From the NCBI GenBank assembly GCA_031283785.1, contig JAITBC010000048.1:1-13840 (forward strand): a DNA stretch of 13,840 bases. Direction: 5' to 3'. Shown piece after piece: positions 1 to 7,038 of this stretch. Below the pieces are notes generated by a model. It was not told the DNA's origin and made no database searches. It saw only the letters and a list, made by a program, of their open reading frames with translations. Source of the DNA: Tannerella sp. GTDB lineage: Bacteria; Bacteroidota; Bacteroidia; Bacteroidales; Tannerellaceae. The position numbers and the translations under genes were made by a program. How positions within the stretch are numbered: position 1 is the first letter of the stretch; each line of letters opens with the position of its first letter.

Positions 1-2
1 GA

Positions 3-149
3 AATGTATCGAAAGTCGCGCCGATTGACAAATTGAGCGTTGTTTTTGTCCTGATACTGTCGTTTATTTTCCTGCATGAAACCCCGGACCTGAAAACAAT
101 TCTGGGCGGACTCCTGATAGTGGCAGGAGCTATCGTGCTGGCGTTGTAA
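3..149 (+). CDS. EamA/DMT-family transporter, C-terminal fragment
   Basis: Only the last 48 residues are inside the window; the gene starts upstream of position 1. The visible part reads in frame from base 3 to a TAA stop at 147-149. It contains the segment VAPIDKLSVVFVLILSFIF, a charged HETPDLKT turn, and a final hydrophobic helix (GGLLIVAGAIVLAL). The pattern of a Lys/Asp-capped helix, a short loop starting with xE, and a last helix rich in Gly/Ala is typical of the C-terminal end of EamA (drug/metabolite transporter) proteins, and resembles the short single-domain versions of about 140 residues. It would be an inner-membrane protein; substrate unknown. A terminator-like hairpin lies about 110 bp after the stop. 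Other small multi-helix permeases cannot be excluded from so short a fragment. Confidence 0.75.
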   Translation, partial: NVSKVAPIDKLSVVFVLILSFIFLHETPDLKTILGGLLIVAGAIVLAL

Positions 150-256
150 ATTTGGATGCAAAGCTTCCTTCGTAATTTCCGCGTAAGCATTTGCGAGTCG
201 ACGTCTCCTTATTTCGATTCGCCCATGCTGCCCACAGATAAATTGTTGAAACCGGG

Positions 257-290
257 CTTCCCGTCTTCCGGCGGGAGTTTTTTTGTTTTT
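257..290 (+). terminator. Rho-independent terminator after the EamA gene
   Basis: The arms CTTCCCGTC (257-265) and GGCGGGAG (270-277) pair over 8 bp, with one bulged T, one G-T pair and a TTCC loop. Seven T residues follow (278-284), then G and five more T. This is a classical intrinsic terminator in the plus direction. Confidence 0.75.
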
Positions 291-412
291 CTGTCGATCA
301 CAGTAGCGTCCGGACATTACTAAAAAATTAATAGCGCCTCAAAAAAAGATTTGACCGAATATCCCCTAAAATAAAATATCACAAAATATTTCTGTTTTTC
401 AATCATATATTG

Positions 413-420
413 TACATTTG
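413..420 (+). promoter_or_regulatory. Bacteroidota -7 box for the LysM gene
   Basis: TACATTTG matches the Bacteroidota -7 consensus TAnnTTTG exactly and lies 30 bp before the ATG at 451. The -33 element is weak: TCTG at 391-394 with an 18-bp spacer is the best candidate. The surrounding 340-450 is strongly AT-rich, as expected of a promoter region. Confidence 0.6.
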
Positions 421-450
421 CCGAAGTAATTATTATCAAAATTCATATTT

Positions 451-2271
451 ATGAGAAGAAATACGCTGACTGTATTTACGCTATGGGCGCTTTGTTTGAT
501 TACGACGAACATTTTAGCGCAAAATACGCCGTCCGCCATGAACAGTGTACAAGTTGACGATATATTTTATCATACGGTAGAGCGTGGACAAACCGTATAT
601 TCCATTGCGAAAATGTATGACGTAAAAGTAGAAGACATTTACCGGTTGAACATAGGCAGCGACGAAGCTATAAAATCCGGCGACAAGCTTAAAATCCCCC
701 AGAAAAAAACAGTAAAATCCACAACCGAACCGGAAGGAGAGAACGGTTATATCTATCATACGATACAGCCGAGGGAAACGTTATACGGCGTATCCAAAAA
801 GTACGGGGTAAGCGGCGAAAACATCGTCGAGGCAAATCCTGGACTGTCGCACGTGAGTTTTTCAATCGGTAAAACCATACGCATACCCGTCGGCAGAAAA
901 CAAAAACCGGCAACGGAAATTGTTGAAAACACAGACGGCGTAAAAGAAATCTATCACACCGTCCCGGCAAGGGAAACGATGTACAATTTATGCAAGACAT
1001 TCAGAACTTCGGAAAAAGAACTGCTCAAACTCAACCCCGAATTAGCGGGAGGCTTGAGGAAAGGAATGACGATCCGCATACCCCTGAGAATAAACGAGAA
1101 AGATATCCCCAGGGAGAATGAACCGGATGCCGGCGAAGTGAATGCCATGCTCCATGCAAGACACAAAATCAGATACATAAATGCTGCGAAAATAGCATTA
1201 TTGCTGCCTTATAATGCGGAAAAACAACATACGAATACGACCGAGAAGAACCGCTTAACCACCGAATATTATGAAGGATTGTTGCTGGCCGTAGACAGCC
1301 TTCGTAACCAGGGCTATACAATGGAACTATTCGTTTATGATATCGGCGACGACATATCGAATCTGCGGAAAATATTAAAGAATGAAGAACAAATACTGAA
1401 AGAGGTCAATCTTATCATCGGCGGCGTCTCGATCGAACAGATAAAACTGATTGCCGATTTTGCACAAAGCAATAAAATCAAATATGTGATTCCGTATACG
1501 TCAAAAAGCGACGAAGTGTTAAACAACGCCTGTATCTTCCAGGTAAATACGCCGCAAAACCTGCTATATGCGAACGCCGCTTATGCAGGCGCCAACCTGT
1601 TTGCCAAATATAACATCATATTCCTCGACACAAAAGACAAAGACGACCAGACCGAGTTCATCAACGAATTTAAAAGGGAACTGAAAGAACGTAACATATC
1701 TCATAAAGACGCCGTCTATGAAGCGTCAAACTTCCCGGAAAGCATCGAATCCCTGCTTTCGACGGAGAAATCGAATGTCATCATGCCGGTATCCAGTTCG
1801 CTGGATGCGCTGGCAAAAATAAAGACCGTATTAAGTACAATAACGAAGACCAAACCGGAATATAAAATCAGCCTTTTCGGATATCCGATATGGCAAACAT
1901 ATACTAAAGATTGCCTTGAAGACTTCCATACTCTGGATACCTATATATACAGCCTGTTTTATGCCGACAACATGAACCCGAACGTAAAAATGTTTTATGA
2001 AAATTACAAGAACTGGTACAGCAATACACCCCCGATGTCTATATTCCCCAAATATGGGATGTTAGGTTTTGATACCGGAATGTTTTTCCTCGGAGCATTA
2101 CAAGCTTACGGCGCCGATTTTGAAAATAACCTTTCCGAAATCAGATACAAAAGTCTGCAGACCGGATTCAACTTCGAACGTGTGAACAATTGGGGCGGCT
2201 ATATAAACACAAACGTTTATATCATCCATTACAACAGGGATTATACCATCACACGTTCCGATTTCAGATAA
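451..2271 (+). CDS. Secreted triple-LysM protein with type-1 periplasmic-binding fold
   Basis: This 606-residue protein starts with a signal peptide (about residues 1-23, hydrophobic core FTLWALCLITT, likely cleavage near ILAQ). No lipobox Cys is seen, so it is probably a soluble periplasmic protein. Three LysM repeats follow at about 39-83, 101-146 and 167-211. Each has the YHTV/I...RETLY.. start, an N-P or N-I-G turn in the middle and an ending like G..I.IP. LysM modules bind the glycan backbone of peptidoglycan. After a charged linker, residues 246 to about 600 resemble the type-1 periplasmic-binding fold of amino-acid ABC substrate-binding proteins: IALLLPY strand, EGLLLAVDSL helix, LIIGGVSIEQIKLIADFAQ. 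No transporter genes lie nearby, so import is unlikely. A structural role at the cell wall, by analogy to LpoA-like activators of peptidoglycan synthases, is only inference. The next gene begins 47 bp later and is probably co-transcribed. Confidence 0.88.
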   Translation: MRRNTLTVFTLWALCLITTNILAQNTPSAMNSVQVDDIFYHTVERGQTVYSIAKMYDVKVEDIYRLNIGSDEAIKSGDKLKIPQKKTVKSTTEPEGENGYIYHTIQPRETLYGVSKKYGVSGENIVEANPGLSHVSFSIGKTIRIPVGRKQKPATEIVENTDGVKEIYHTVPARETMYNLCKTFRTSEKELLKLNPELAGGLRKGMTIRIPLRINEKDIPRENEPDAGEVNAMLHARHKIRYINAAKIALLLPYNAEKQHTNTTEKNRLTTEYYEGLLLAVDSLRNQGYTMELFVYDIGDDISNLRKILKNEEQILKEVNLIIGGVSIEQIKLIADFAQSNKIKYVIPYTSKSDEVLNNACIFQVNTPQNLLYANAAYAGANLFAKYNIIFLDTKDKDDQTEFINEFKRELKERNISHKDAVYEASNFPESIESLLSTEKSNVIMPVSSSLDALAKIKTVLSTITKTKPEYKISLFGYPIWQTYTKDCLEDFHTLDTYIYSLFYADNMNPNVKMFYENYKNWYSNTPPMSIFPKYGMLGFDTGMFFLGALQAYGADFENNLSEIRYKSLQTGFNFERVNNWGGYINTNVYIIHYNRDYTITRSDFR

Positions 2272-2318
2272 TTTATCCCGTTCCACACGATCTTTTTTAT
2301 GTGACAATCCTCCGAATA

Positions 2319-2993
2319 ATGAAATTAAGACCCTACATTATTATATTATTATTATTCGCCCTGATGACGTCCGGCATTACGGCACAGATAATAATTACCA
2401 CGCCGTATGAGTTTTCTGCCGGCATATCGGGAGGAACAACTTTCTCGTCCGTCACCTTCAGTCCGAGGGTATCGCAGGGAACGCTTGCCGGCTCCACATT
2501 TGGGCTTACCGGACGCATGACAATGGGCGAAAATGTAGGCTTGCAACTTGAACTCAACTATGCACAACAAGGTTGGGACGAAGTATATGAAACAATGCCG
2601 GAATACCGTTACAGCCGTCGCTTGGATTATCTGCAAATGCCTTTTTATACGCATGTACGGTTTGGCGGGAAAAAAGTGAACGGTTTTATACACGCAGGCC
2701 CCCAAATAGGTTACCTGCTTAACGAATCAACGAATGAAAGCGTGGGCGAGAATAAACCGGGAAACGTCGATGTGCGACACGATATGCCGGTAGAGAACAG
2801 ACTTGAATGGGGTATCAGCGGAGGCGCCGGGATTGAGCTGTGCACAGGAATCGGCTGTTTCTCCTTGGAAGGACGCTACTATTACTCGTTTGGCGACATC
2901 TACGGTACTCAACGTAAAGACTATTTTTCCAAGGCGTCGAGCCAGGTTATATCCGCAAAAATCACCTATCTCATCCCCTTCCTGCAGAGGTAG
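2319..2993 (+). CDS. Outer-membrane beta-barrel protein, PorT-type domain
   Basis: A 224-residue protein. I chose the ATG at 2319 because it begins a perfect signal peptide (MKLRPYIIILLLFALMTSG, cleavage near ITA-Q). The frame stays open upstream into the LysM gene, but those residues have no signal-peptide character. Residues 30-224 alternate polar and hydrophobic positions as in beta-strands. Recognisable elements of the OMP_b-brl_2/PorT-type family are FSAGISGGTTFS (32-43), GLQLELNYAQQGW (74-86), LDYLQMPFYTHVRFG (103-117), NGFIHAGPQIGYLL (121-134), GISGGAGIEL (165-174) and FSLEGRYYYSF (181-191). It ends in a strand (ISAKITYLIPF), as outer-membrane barrels do. Two cysteines (175 and 180) are close together. 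Family membership does not show that this is the T9SS component PorT itself; many members are of unknown function. The 47-bp gap to the LysM gene shows no promoter, suggesting a two-gene envelope operon. Confidence 0.85.
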   Translation: MKLRPYIIILLLFALMTSGITAQIIITTPYEFSAGISGGTTFSSVTFSPRVSQGTLAGSTFGLTGRMTMGENVGLQLELNYAQQGWDEVYETMPEYRYSRRLDYLQMPFYTHVRFGGKKVNGFIHAGPQIGYLLNESTNESVGENKPGNVDVRHDMPVENRLEWGISGGAGIELCTGIGCFSLEGRYYYSFGDIYGTQRKDYFSKASSQVISAKITYLIPFLQR

Positions 2994-3001
2994 ACCTTTA
3001 T

Positions 3002-3068
3002 CCGTACAAGAAGACATACGGCTCCGCCTCTCCGGGAAGAGGCTTCTCCCGGCACGAATTACGTTTTT
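3002..3068. terminator. Hairpin cluster between convergent genes
   Basis: The space between the barrel gene and the convergent flavin-reductase gene holds CCGTA/TACGG (3002-3006 with 3017-3021) and GCCTCT/AGAGGC (3026-3031 with 3038-3043, 6-nt loop). A third pairing, CCGGGA/TCCCGG (3032-3037 with 3047-3052), excludes the second. A run of seven T follows at 3064-3070, inside the 3' end of the opposite gene. Probably the terminator for the plus-strand pair; the T-run starts some distance from the stems, so strength is uncertain. Confidence 0.5.
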
Positions 3069-3625
3069 TTCTTTACCGACCATCCGAAATGCCCCTTCAT
3101 TTCGGCTAACTCGTAATATTTCCCGTGCACGTATGCCAGCAAATCCGCTTTCCGCATATCGAAAGTGCCGGTTTCGGGATGAATATACCGCTCGTCGGCG
3201 CGTACGTTTACGACGTCCGACACAAACATATCATGCGAACCCAGCGCCAAAATTTCCTTTACACGACACTCGATACACAGCGGGGATTCCTCAATAAGAG
3301 GCGCACGAACAATCGACGAACTACCGGGAGTAAGTTTCATCTCATCGAATTTGTTATGATCTTTTCCCGATACAACCCCGCACCAATCCACAGCAAATGC
3401 CATATCGCGCGTAGTCAGGTTAATGACAAACTCCATATTTTTTTTAATAACAGGATAAGAATATCGCTCCGGACGCACCGATATATAACACATCGGAGGA
3501 TTCGTACAGATTGTACCTGTCCAGCTAACCGTTAACAGGTTATATTCCGAAGGCGTGCTACCGCAACTTATCAGCACGGCGGGAAGCGGATAAATCATAG
3601 TGCCCGGTTTCCAGTCCTGTTTCAT
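3059..3625 (-). CDS. Flavin reductase-like FMN-binding protein
   Basis: A 188-residue cytoplasmic protein with the split-barrel flavin reductase-like domain across most of its length. The conserved features are a P-x-P-x-V-L-I-S strand (13-20), the segment NLLTVSWTGTICTNPPMCYI (29-48), the R-x-x-R-Y-S-Y-P-V-I segment (51-60), the F-V-I-N-L strand (66-70) and a Cys-Gly-x-x-S-G-x-x-x-x-K-F segment (82-93). Proteins of this family bind FMN and pass electrons from NAD(P)H or act as flavoredoxins. The substrate cannot be read from sequence. It lies 10 bp after the pyrI stop on the same strand, so it is almost certainly the third gene of the pyrB-pyrI transcript. A link to pyrimidine synthesis (for example flavin supply to dihydroorotate oxidation) is speculation based only on position. 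Confidence 0.85.
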   Translation of the reverse strand: MKQDWKPGTMIYPLPAVLISCGSTPSEYNLLTVSWTGTICTNPPMCYISVRPERYSYPVIKKNMEFVINLTTRDMAFAVDWCGVVSGKDHNKFDEMKLTPGSSSIVRAPLIEESPLCIECRVKEILALGSHDMFVSDVVNVRADERYIHPETGTFDMRKADLLAYVHGKYYELAEMKGHFGWSVKKKT

Positions 3626-3635
3626 AACCGTATTA

Positions 3636-4100
3636 TTATTTAATGATAATATCTTCCTTATTAATTTTCCGTTCGCAATAACGACATTTAATCATGCCGG
3701 AATTTTTATCTATCACATAAAAATGTGTCTTCATCGGTTCATTGTTCGTAACGCATTTAGGATTATTGCATTTTACGATATCAACCAACTCTTCCGGCAG
3801 ACTTATGCATTTTTTTTCGACAACTTCATAATCGCGTATGATATTCAGCACAACATTCGGCGCAATAAGGGCAATACGGTCTATTTCATCTTCTTCAAAA
3901 AACTTGTCCGCAATCTTTATCATTCCCTTGCGTCCCATTTTTTTACTTTCCAGGTTATTCCCGAAAGTAATACGGTTACTCATTTTATTAAGCCCTATCA
4001 ATTGCGCTACCTTAAATAACTGTTCGGGCGGAATATGGTCGATAGCCGTCCCATTCTCAAGGGCGGCAACCTGTAATTCTTTTTTCCTGTTTTCAGACAT
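3636..4100 (-). CDS. pyrI: Aspartate carbamoyltransferase regulatory subunit
   Basis: This 154-residue protein matches the length and layout of PyrI (E. coli 153 residues). The N-terminal part carries the nucleotide-binding allosteric domain: [16 protein letters not shown] (9-24), then [20 protein letters not shown] (44-63). The C-terminal zinc domain has all four ligands, Cys111 and Cys116 (C-x4-C) and Cys139 and Cys142 (C-x2-C), which hold the contacts to the catalytic subunit. PyrI binds ATP, CTP and UTP and makes PyrB respond to the purine/pyrimidine balance. The gene follows pyrB by 48 bp, and that gap is filled by a heptamer repeat array. No clear Shine-Dalgarno is present, which is common in this phylum. 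Confidence 0.96.
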   Translation of the reverse strand: MSENRKKELQVAALENGTAIDHIPPEQLFKVAQLIGLNKMSNRITFGNNLESKKMGRKGMIKIADKFFEEDEIDRIALIAPNVVLNIIRDYEVVEKKCISLPEELVDIVKCNNPKCVTNNEPMKTHFYVIDKNSGMIKCRYCERKINKEDIIIK

Positions 4101-4108
4101 AAACGAAT

Positions 4109-4157
4109 AATTGTTAATAGTTAATTATAAATTGTCAATTGTCAATTGTCAATTGTC
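4109..4157. repeat. Seven-unit heptamer tandem array between pyrB and pyrI
   Basis: On the plus strand 4130-4157 is four perfect copies of AATTGTC. The same 7-bp phase continues left through three degenerate units: AATTGTT (4109-4115), AATAGTT (4116-4122) and AATTATA (4123-4129), giving 49 bp in all. The array reaches into the last codons and stop of pyrB (stop 4149-4151) and fills almost all of the space before the pyrI start. It is AT-rich and repeat-unstable by nature. I know of similar short-period repeats in intergenic DNA of this phylum, but no function. Confidence 0.9.
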
Positions 4158-5069
4158 AACGATTATTCCCAGCACATCGCAAATAATCGCTTCGCGGGTA
4201 AAGAGGCCGTTGTGTGCCTGCTGAATATAATATGCTTTCGGATTGTCATCCACATCATACGCAATTTCATTTACCCGTGGAAGCGGATGCAGGACACGCA
4301 AGTTCGGCTTTGAGTTTTCGAGCATTTTATTATGGAGGATATAAACATTTTTGACGCGCTCATATTCCACAAGGTCCGTGAAACGCTCTTTTTGTACCCG
4401 CGTCATATATAGAATGTCCGTTTCCGCAATAATATCCTCCGAAAAAACGGTATGTTCATAAAATCCAATGTCGTGCAACCTGCAAAAACGCTTCTGCTCA
4501 TCAGGCATTTTCATTTCATCAGGCGCGATAAAATGAAACGTAGGATTGAAATGTGACATACCGACAATAAGCGAATGTACCGTACGGCCGTATTTCAGGT
4601 CGCCGACCATCGTTATCGTAAGGTTCTCCAAATCTCCCTGCGTTTTTTTTATCGAATACAAATCGAGTAAGGTCTGCGAAGGATGCTGGTTCGCACCGTC
4701 GCCGGCATTGATGACAGGTATATCCGTCACTTCCGACGCATAACGGGCAGCGCCTTCAAGGTAATGGCGCATGATAATAATATCGGCATAATTACTCACC
4801 ATAAGGATGGTGTCTTTCAGGGTCTCGCCTTTCGACGAACTTGTTGTTGAGGCATCCTGGAAGCCTACCACACGTCCGCCAAGCCTGTTAACGGCCGTCT
4901 CAAAACTCAACCGCGTACGCGTAGAGGGTTCAAAAAATAATGTGGCGGCAACCTTCCCTTCCAGCAAATTACGGTTGGGAGTTTCCTCAAACTTCTTTGC
5001 ATTACCGATAATGCGAAGTATATCGTCCTTCGAACACTGATCAATAGATACTAAACTTTTTTTCAACAT
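4149..5069 (-). CDS. pyrB: Aspartate carbamoyltransferase catalytic subunit
   Basis: A 306-residue enzyme that joins carbamoyl phosphate and L-aspartate to form N-carbamoyl-L-aspartate, the second step of UMP synthesis. The carbamoyl-phosphate site is clear: F-F-E-P-S-T-R-T-R (about 45-53, phosphate-binding S-T-R-T), the mobile-loop lysine in SSSKGETL (Lys80), and H-P-S-Q-T (129-133). The aspartate side has the H-P-L-P-R motif (261-265). I chose the start at 5069, giving [10 protein letters not shown], because this aligns with the family N-terminus and sits just after a good promoter. An in-frame ATG 11 codons earlier would lie upstream of the expected transcription start. The last codons (V-D-N-stop) are made by the heptamer array. 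Together with pyrI downstream it should form the allosteric dodecamer. Confidence 0.96.
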   Translation of the reverse strand: MLKKSLVSIDQCSKDDILRIIGNAKKFEETPNRNLLEGKVAATLFFEPSTRTRLSFETAVNRLGGRVVGFQDASTTSSSKGETLKDTILMVSNYADIIIMRHYLEGAARYASEVTDIPVINAGDGANQHPSQTLLDLYSIKKTQGDLENLTITMVGDLKYGRTVHSLIVGMSHFNPTFHFIAPDEMKMPDEQKRFCRLHDIGFYEHTVFSEDIIAETDILYMTRVQKERFTDLVEYERVKNVYILHNKMLENSKPNLRVLHPLPRVNEIAYDVDDNPKAYYIQQAHNGLFTREAIICDVLGIIVDN

Positions 5070-5090
5070 AATAATTCGGTTCTTCAGCCA

Positions 5091-5124
5091 CAAATGTAAC
5101 AAAAAAAATTACAGGAGAAACAAA
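5091..5124 (-). promoter_or_regulatory. Promoter of the pyrB-pyrI-flavin reductase unit
   Basis: On the minus strand TACATTTG (5098 to 5091) fits TAnnTTTG exactly, with TTTG (5124 to 5121) as a -33 element 22 bp upstream, slightly longer than the usual 19-21. The -7 box ends 21 bp before the ATG, so the leader would be about 15 nt. That leaves no room for a UMP-responsive attenuator or riboswitch. Confidence 0.65.
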
Positions 5125-5229
5125 AACATACAAAAAGTTATAAACCCCATACGACTTCAAAAAATCTCAACGACGCCGGAATAAAGTTCACTTATACAGA
5201 AGTTGCCGCAGCGGGTATATCGCCAACCG

Positions 5230-6405
5230 TCAATCCAGCGGAATAATGTCTTCTTTAAAAACCGTCAGTTTTTCTATCCCTGTATCCGTTACAAGGAAAC
5301 TGTTTTCGATACCGACGGCGCCGACCTGTGGTATGACAAATTTCGGTTCGATGGCAAATGTCATGTTTTCCTCAAGAATCTCGTTGGAACGCATGGTTAA
5401 AACCGGAGGTTCGTTAATTTCAAGGCCGATACCGTGACCTACAAATTTAGCCTGCTGCTTCGTACCCATAAAATAATCCGTAAGTCCGGCCTTTTCTACG
5501 ATAGAGTATGAAAGTTTATACAGATCGGCACATGCGATACCCGGTTTGGCGGCAACTTCTACGGCATCCTGTATCTCCTGCGATACCCGGTGCGCGTAGT
5601 AAGCCGGCTCCGGGAGTTTGCCGATGGAATAAACGCGCGTCATATCCGTGAGATAATCGGTATAATTGCCGGCCATATCGACCATAACCGCCATTCCCTC
5701 TTTCAGCACCGTCCCGTTCGCCCCGACAGGACAAAAGGCTGTCTGTCCGTTACCGCCGAGCGCGAAATCATGCGGAGATGGCGCCGCCGCATTATTACCC
5801 GCAAGTACGCTCCCCATAAAAATCTTCATATTCGGCCCAAAGGCGCGGAATACGCCGATAGAGCCATGCAGCCGCATCCGGTATTCTATCTCCGCCTGAA
5901 ACCGGAGGTCCGTCATACCCGGACGGTAACATTCGGATATCCGTGAATATGTCGCCGCATGGCGATCTGCCGATTGCCGTATTTCCGTTATCTCCCACGG
6001 CGTCTTAATCATCCTTATACGACGCATAAACGTCGAGGCATTATTAATTTTCCTGAAGCGAAAGATATTTTGCAGGCGCATACATTCGTTATACGATACT
6101 TCATCCGTTTCCAGAAACACATTCACGGGCAACGGCCAACCGTTGGCGGAAAAAATATCGGGAATCTGCTCCGGCTTACGAATGGGAAACAGACGTGCGC
6201 CCGAAAGTCCGCCCGGACGTTTGACGAACAACAGCGGATCGCCGTCCGCAGGCAGATAGTAATAACCATTAAACACAAGCCCCGTCAGGTAAAATATATT
6301 TACGTCCGCAGTAAGCAGTATACCGTCTGCTCCGGCATTACGGACGGCCTTCCGCACCCGCTGCTGGCGGAAAAACAAATCCTTAACCAATTTCTTATCA
6401 ATCAT
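5230..6405 (-). CDS. M24 metallopeptidase, aminopeptidase P / Xaa-Pro peptidase type
   Basis: A 391-residue protein with the two-part layout of aminopeptidase P and prolidase enzymes: a creatinase-like N-terminal domain (about 1-130) and a pita-bread M24 catalytic domain (about 135-385). All five metal ligands are visible: Asp243 (M-V-D-M-A-G), Asp254 (T-D-M-T-R), His324 (V-G-H-G-I-G), Glu353 (A-I-E-P-K) and Glu367 (G-I-E-N-S). Such enzymes hold two divalent metals and cut the bond before a proline in peptides. Whether it acts on dipeptides or on longer N-termini cannot be decided. I chose the ATG at 6405 (MIDKKLVKDLF) because a Shine-Dalgarno and a perfect promoter lie just upstream; the in-frame ATG at 6456 would lie upstream of that promoter. 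No signal peptide, so cytoplasmic. The 160-bp gap and separate promoter suggest independence from pyrB. Confidence 0.92.
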   Translation of the reverse strand: MIDKKLVKDLFFRQQRVRKAVRNAGADGILLTADVNIFYLTGLVFNGYYYLPADGDPLLFVKRPGGLSGARLFPIRKPEQIPDIFSANGWPLPVNVFLETDEVSYNECMRLQNIFRFRKINNASTFMRRIRMIKTPWEITEIRQSADRHAATYSRISECYRPGMTDLRFQAEIEYRMRLHGSIGVFRAFGPNMKIFMGSVLAGNNAAAPSPHDFALGGNGQTAFCPVGANGTVLKEGMAVMVDMAGNYTDYLTDMTRVYSIGKLPEPAYYAHRVSQEIQDAVEVAAKPGIACADLYKLSYSIVEKAGLTDYFMGTKQQAKFVGHGIGLEINEPPVLTMRSNEILEENMTFAIEPKFVIPQVGAVGIENSFLVTDTGIEKLTVFKEDIIPLD

Positions 6406-6409
6406 ATTT

Positions 6410-6417
6410 CTTCCTTT
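6410..6417 (-). promoter_or_regulatory. Shine-Dalgarno of the M24 peptidase gene
   Basis: On the minus strand AAAGGAAG lies 4 bp before the ATG at 6405, with its GGA core 6 bp away. It is one of few clear ribosome sites in this window and favours 6405 over the upstream in-frame ATG at 6456. Confidence 0.6.
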
Positions 6418-6431
6418 TAAATTTTGCAGCG

Positions 6432-6462
6432 CAAAGATAGAGTAAGCCACAGGCAATGCAAA
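6432..6462 (-). promoter_or_regulatory. Promoter of the M24 peptidase gene
   Basis: On the minus strand TTTG (6462 to 6459), a 19-bp spacer, and TATCTTTG (6439 to 6432) match the Bacteroidota promoter consensus at both elements. The -7 box ends 26 bp before the ATG. Confidence 0.75.
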
Positions 6463-6464
6463 AT

Positions 6465-6521
6465 AAAAAACGGGAAAAGACCGTTTTTTTATTCTTCACT
6501 GAAAAACGGGTCTTTTTTTTT
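6465..6521. repeat. Overlapping palindromes between divergent promoters
   Basis: AAAAAACGG (6465-6473) pairs perfectly with CCGTTTTTT (6481-6489) around a 7-nt loop. The right arm can instead pair further on: AAAAGACC-GTTTTT (6475-6488) with AAAAAC-GGG-TCTTTT (6502-6516), one bulged G. AAAAACGGG also occurs twice as a direct repeat (6466-6474 and 6502-6510). A run of nine T follows (6513-6521). The block lies between the -33 elements of the two outward-facing genes and could be an insulating bidirectional terminator or an operator. Confidence 0.7.
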
Positions 6522-6548
6522 GATATTCAAAAAATTCCCCTATCTTTG
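6518..6548 (+). promoter_or_regulatory. Promoter of the DUF4870-like gene
   Basis: TTTG (6519-6522), an 18-bp spacer and TATCTTTG (6541-6548) fit the Bacteroidota consensus. The -7 box ends 59 bp before the ATG at 6608, leaving a leader of about 50 nt with no obvious structure. Confidence 0.7.
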
Positions 6549-6607
6549 CAAATGAATTTAGTGTACTGTATTTTAAACTATTTACTAACGACTTAGTTAT
6601 TTTTGTT

Positions 6608-6970
6608 ATGACGGAAAATTACACTGTTGACCCAAAAGATGCGGAGGACAATAAAGTCATGGCGATCCTCGCGTATTTCGGGATTTTATTTTTAGTTCCT
6701 TTGCTTGTTGCAAAGACGTCGCCGTTCGCCCGTTTCCATACGAATCAGGGTATCCTTCTATGTATTGCCGGTGTAGCTGTCGGCATTGTACTGAACATTT
6801 TAGTTGTCATATTTGCTGCCATATCGGGACTGTTTGTAATGCTGACAGGCTTGCTGAGTATTATTTTCGGTCTCGGTATTTTTGTGTTGATGGTACTCGG
6901 TATTATCAATGCCGCCAAGGGCGAAATGAAAGAACTTCCTTTAATAGGCAAATACCGAATCTTAAACTAA
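6608..6970 (+). CDS. Small membrane protein, Tic20/DUF4870-like
   Basis: A 120-residue protein with a polar, acidic N-terminus (1-16), a first hydrophobic helix (about 17-35), the motif A-R-F-H-T-N-Q-G-I-L-L (41-51), and two or three further helices within 52-101. The C-terminus ends N-A-A-K-G-E-M-K-E-L-P-L-I-G-K-Y. The sequence 'R-F-H-x-N-Q-G' after the first helix and the 'A-x-x-G-x-x-x-x-x-P-x-I-G' ending are hallmarks of the Tic20-like/DUF4870 family of small inner-membrane proteins. The bacterial members have no established function that I can state. The gene stands alone between its own promoter and a strong terminator, so nothing is learned from neighbours. Confidence 0.85.
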   Translation: MTENYTVDPKDAEDNKVMAILAYFGILFLVPLLVAKTSPFARFHTNQGILLCIAGVAVGIVLNILVVIFAAISGLFVMLTGLLSIIFGLGIFVLMVLGIINAAKGEMKELPLIGKYRILN

Positions 6971-6994
6971 GATGAAATGAAGATGATTTATCAG

Positions 6995-7031
6995 AAAAAA
7001 CGGACACTTTTTTTTTAGTGTTCGTTTTTTT
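6995..7031 (+). terminator. Strong intrinsic terminator after the DUF4870-like gene
   Basis: AAAAAACGGACACT (6995-7008) pairs with AGTGTTCGTTTTTT (7017-7030) over 14 bp with a single G-T wobble and an 8-T loop, ending in a T-run. The A-run on the left arm means it should work in both directions. It separates the DUF4870-like gene from the purF-like/car operon. Confidence 0.9.
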
Positions 7032-7038
7032 AGTATGT

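Larger units (their letters stand above)
150..450. other. Intergenic region with terminator and promoter
   Basis: This 301-bp gap has no credible coding sequence on either strand. It contains a hairpin plus T-run at 257-290, which would end the EamA transcript, and an AT-rich final third (about 320-450) carrying the -7 box for the LysM gene. I see nothing interpretable in 150-250. Confidence 0.6.

Noticed and set aside
150..450. Small RNA or tRNA gene in the first intergenic gap
   Set aside because: No cloverleaf or other recognisable RNA fold was found; only the terminator and the LysM promoter can be supported.
2190..2318. Upstream extension of the outer-membrane barrel gene overlapping the LysM gene
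   Set aside because: The extra 43 residues lack signal-peptide character, overlap the end of the LysM gene out of frame, and would bury a perfect signal peptide that starts at 2319.
2337..2357. ATT/TTA microsatellite in the barrel gene signal peptide
   Set aside because: The run encodes the Ile/Leu core of the signal peptide and is explained by amino-acid composition; a three-base period keeps the frame, so phase variation is not expected.
5070..5229. Search for a UMP-responsive leader or attenuator before pyrB
   Set aside because: The -7 box ends 21 bp before the start codon, leaving a leader of about 15 nt; the region upstream of the promoter shows no convincing hairpin with a T-run.
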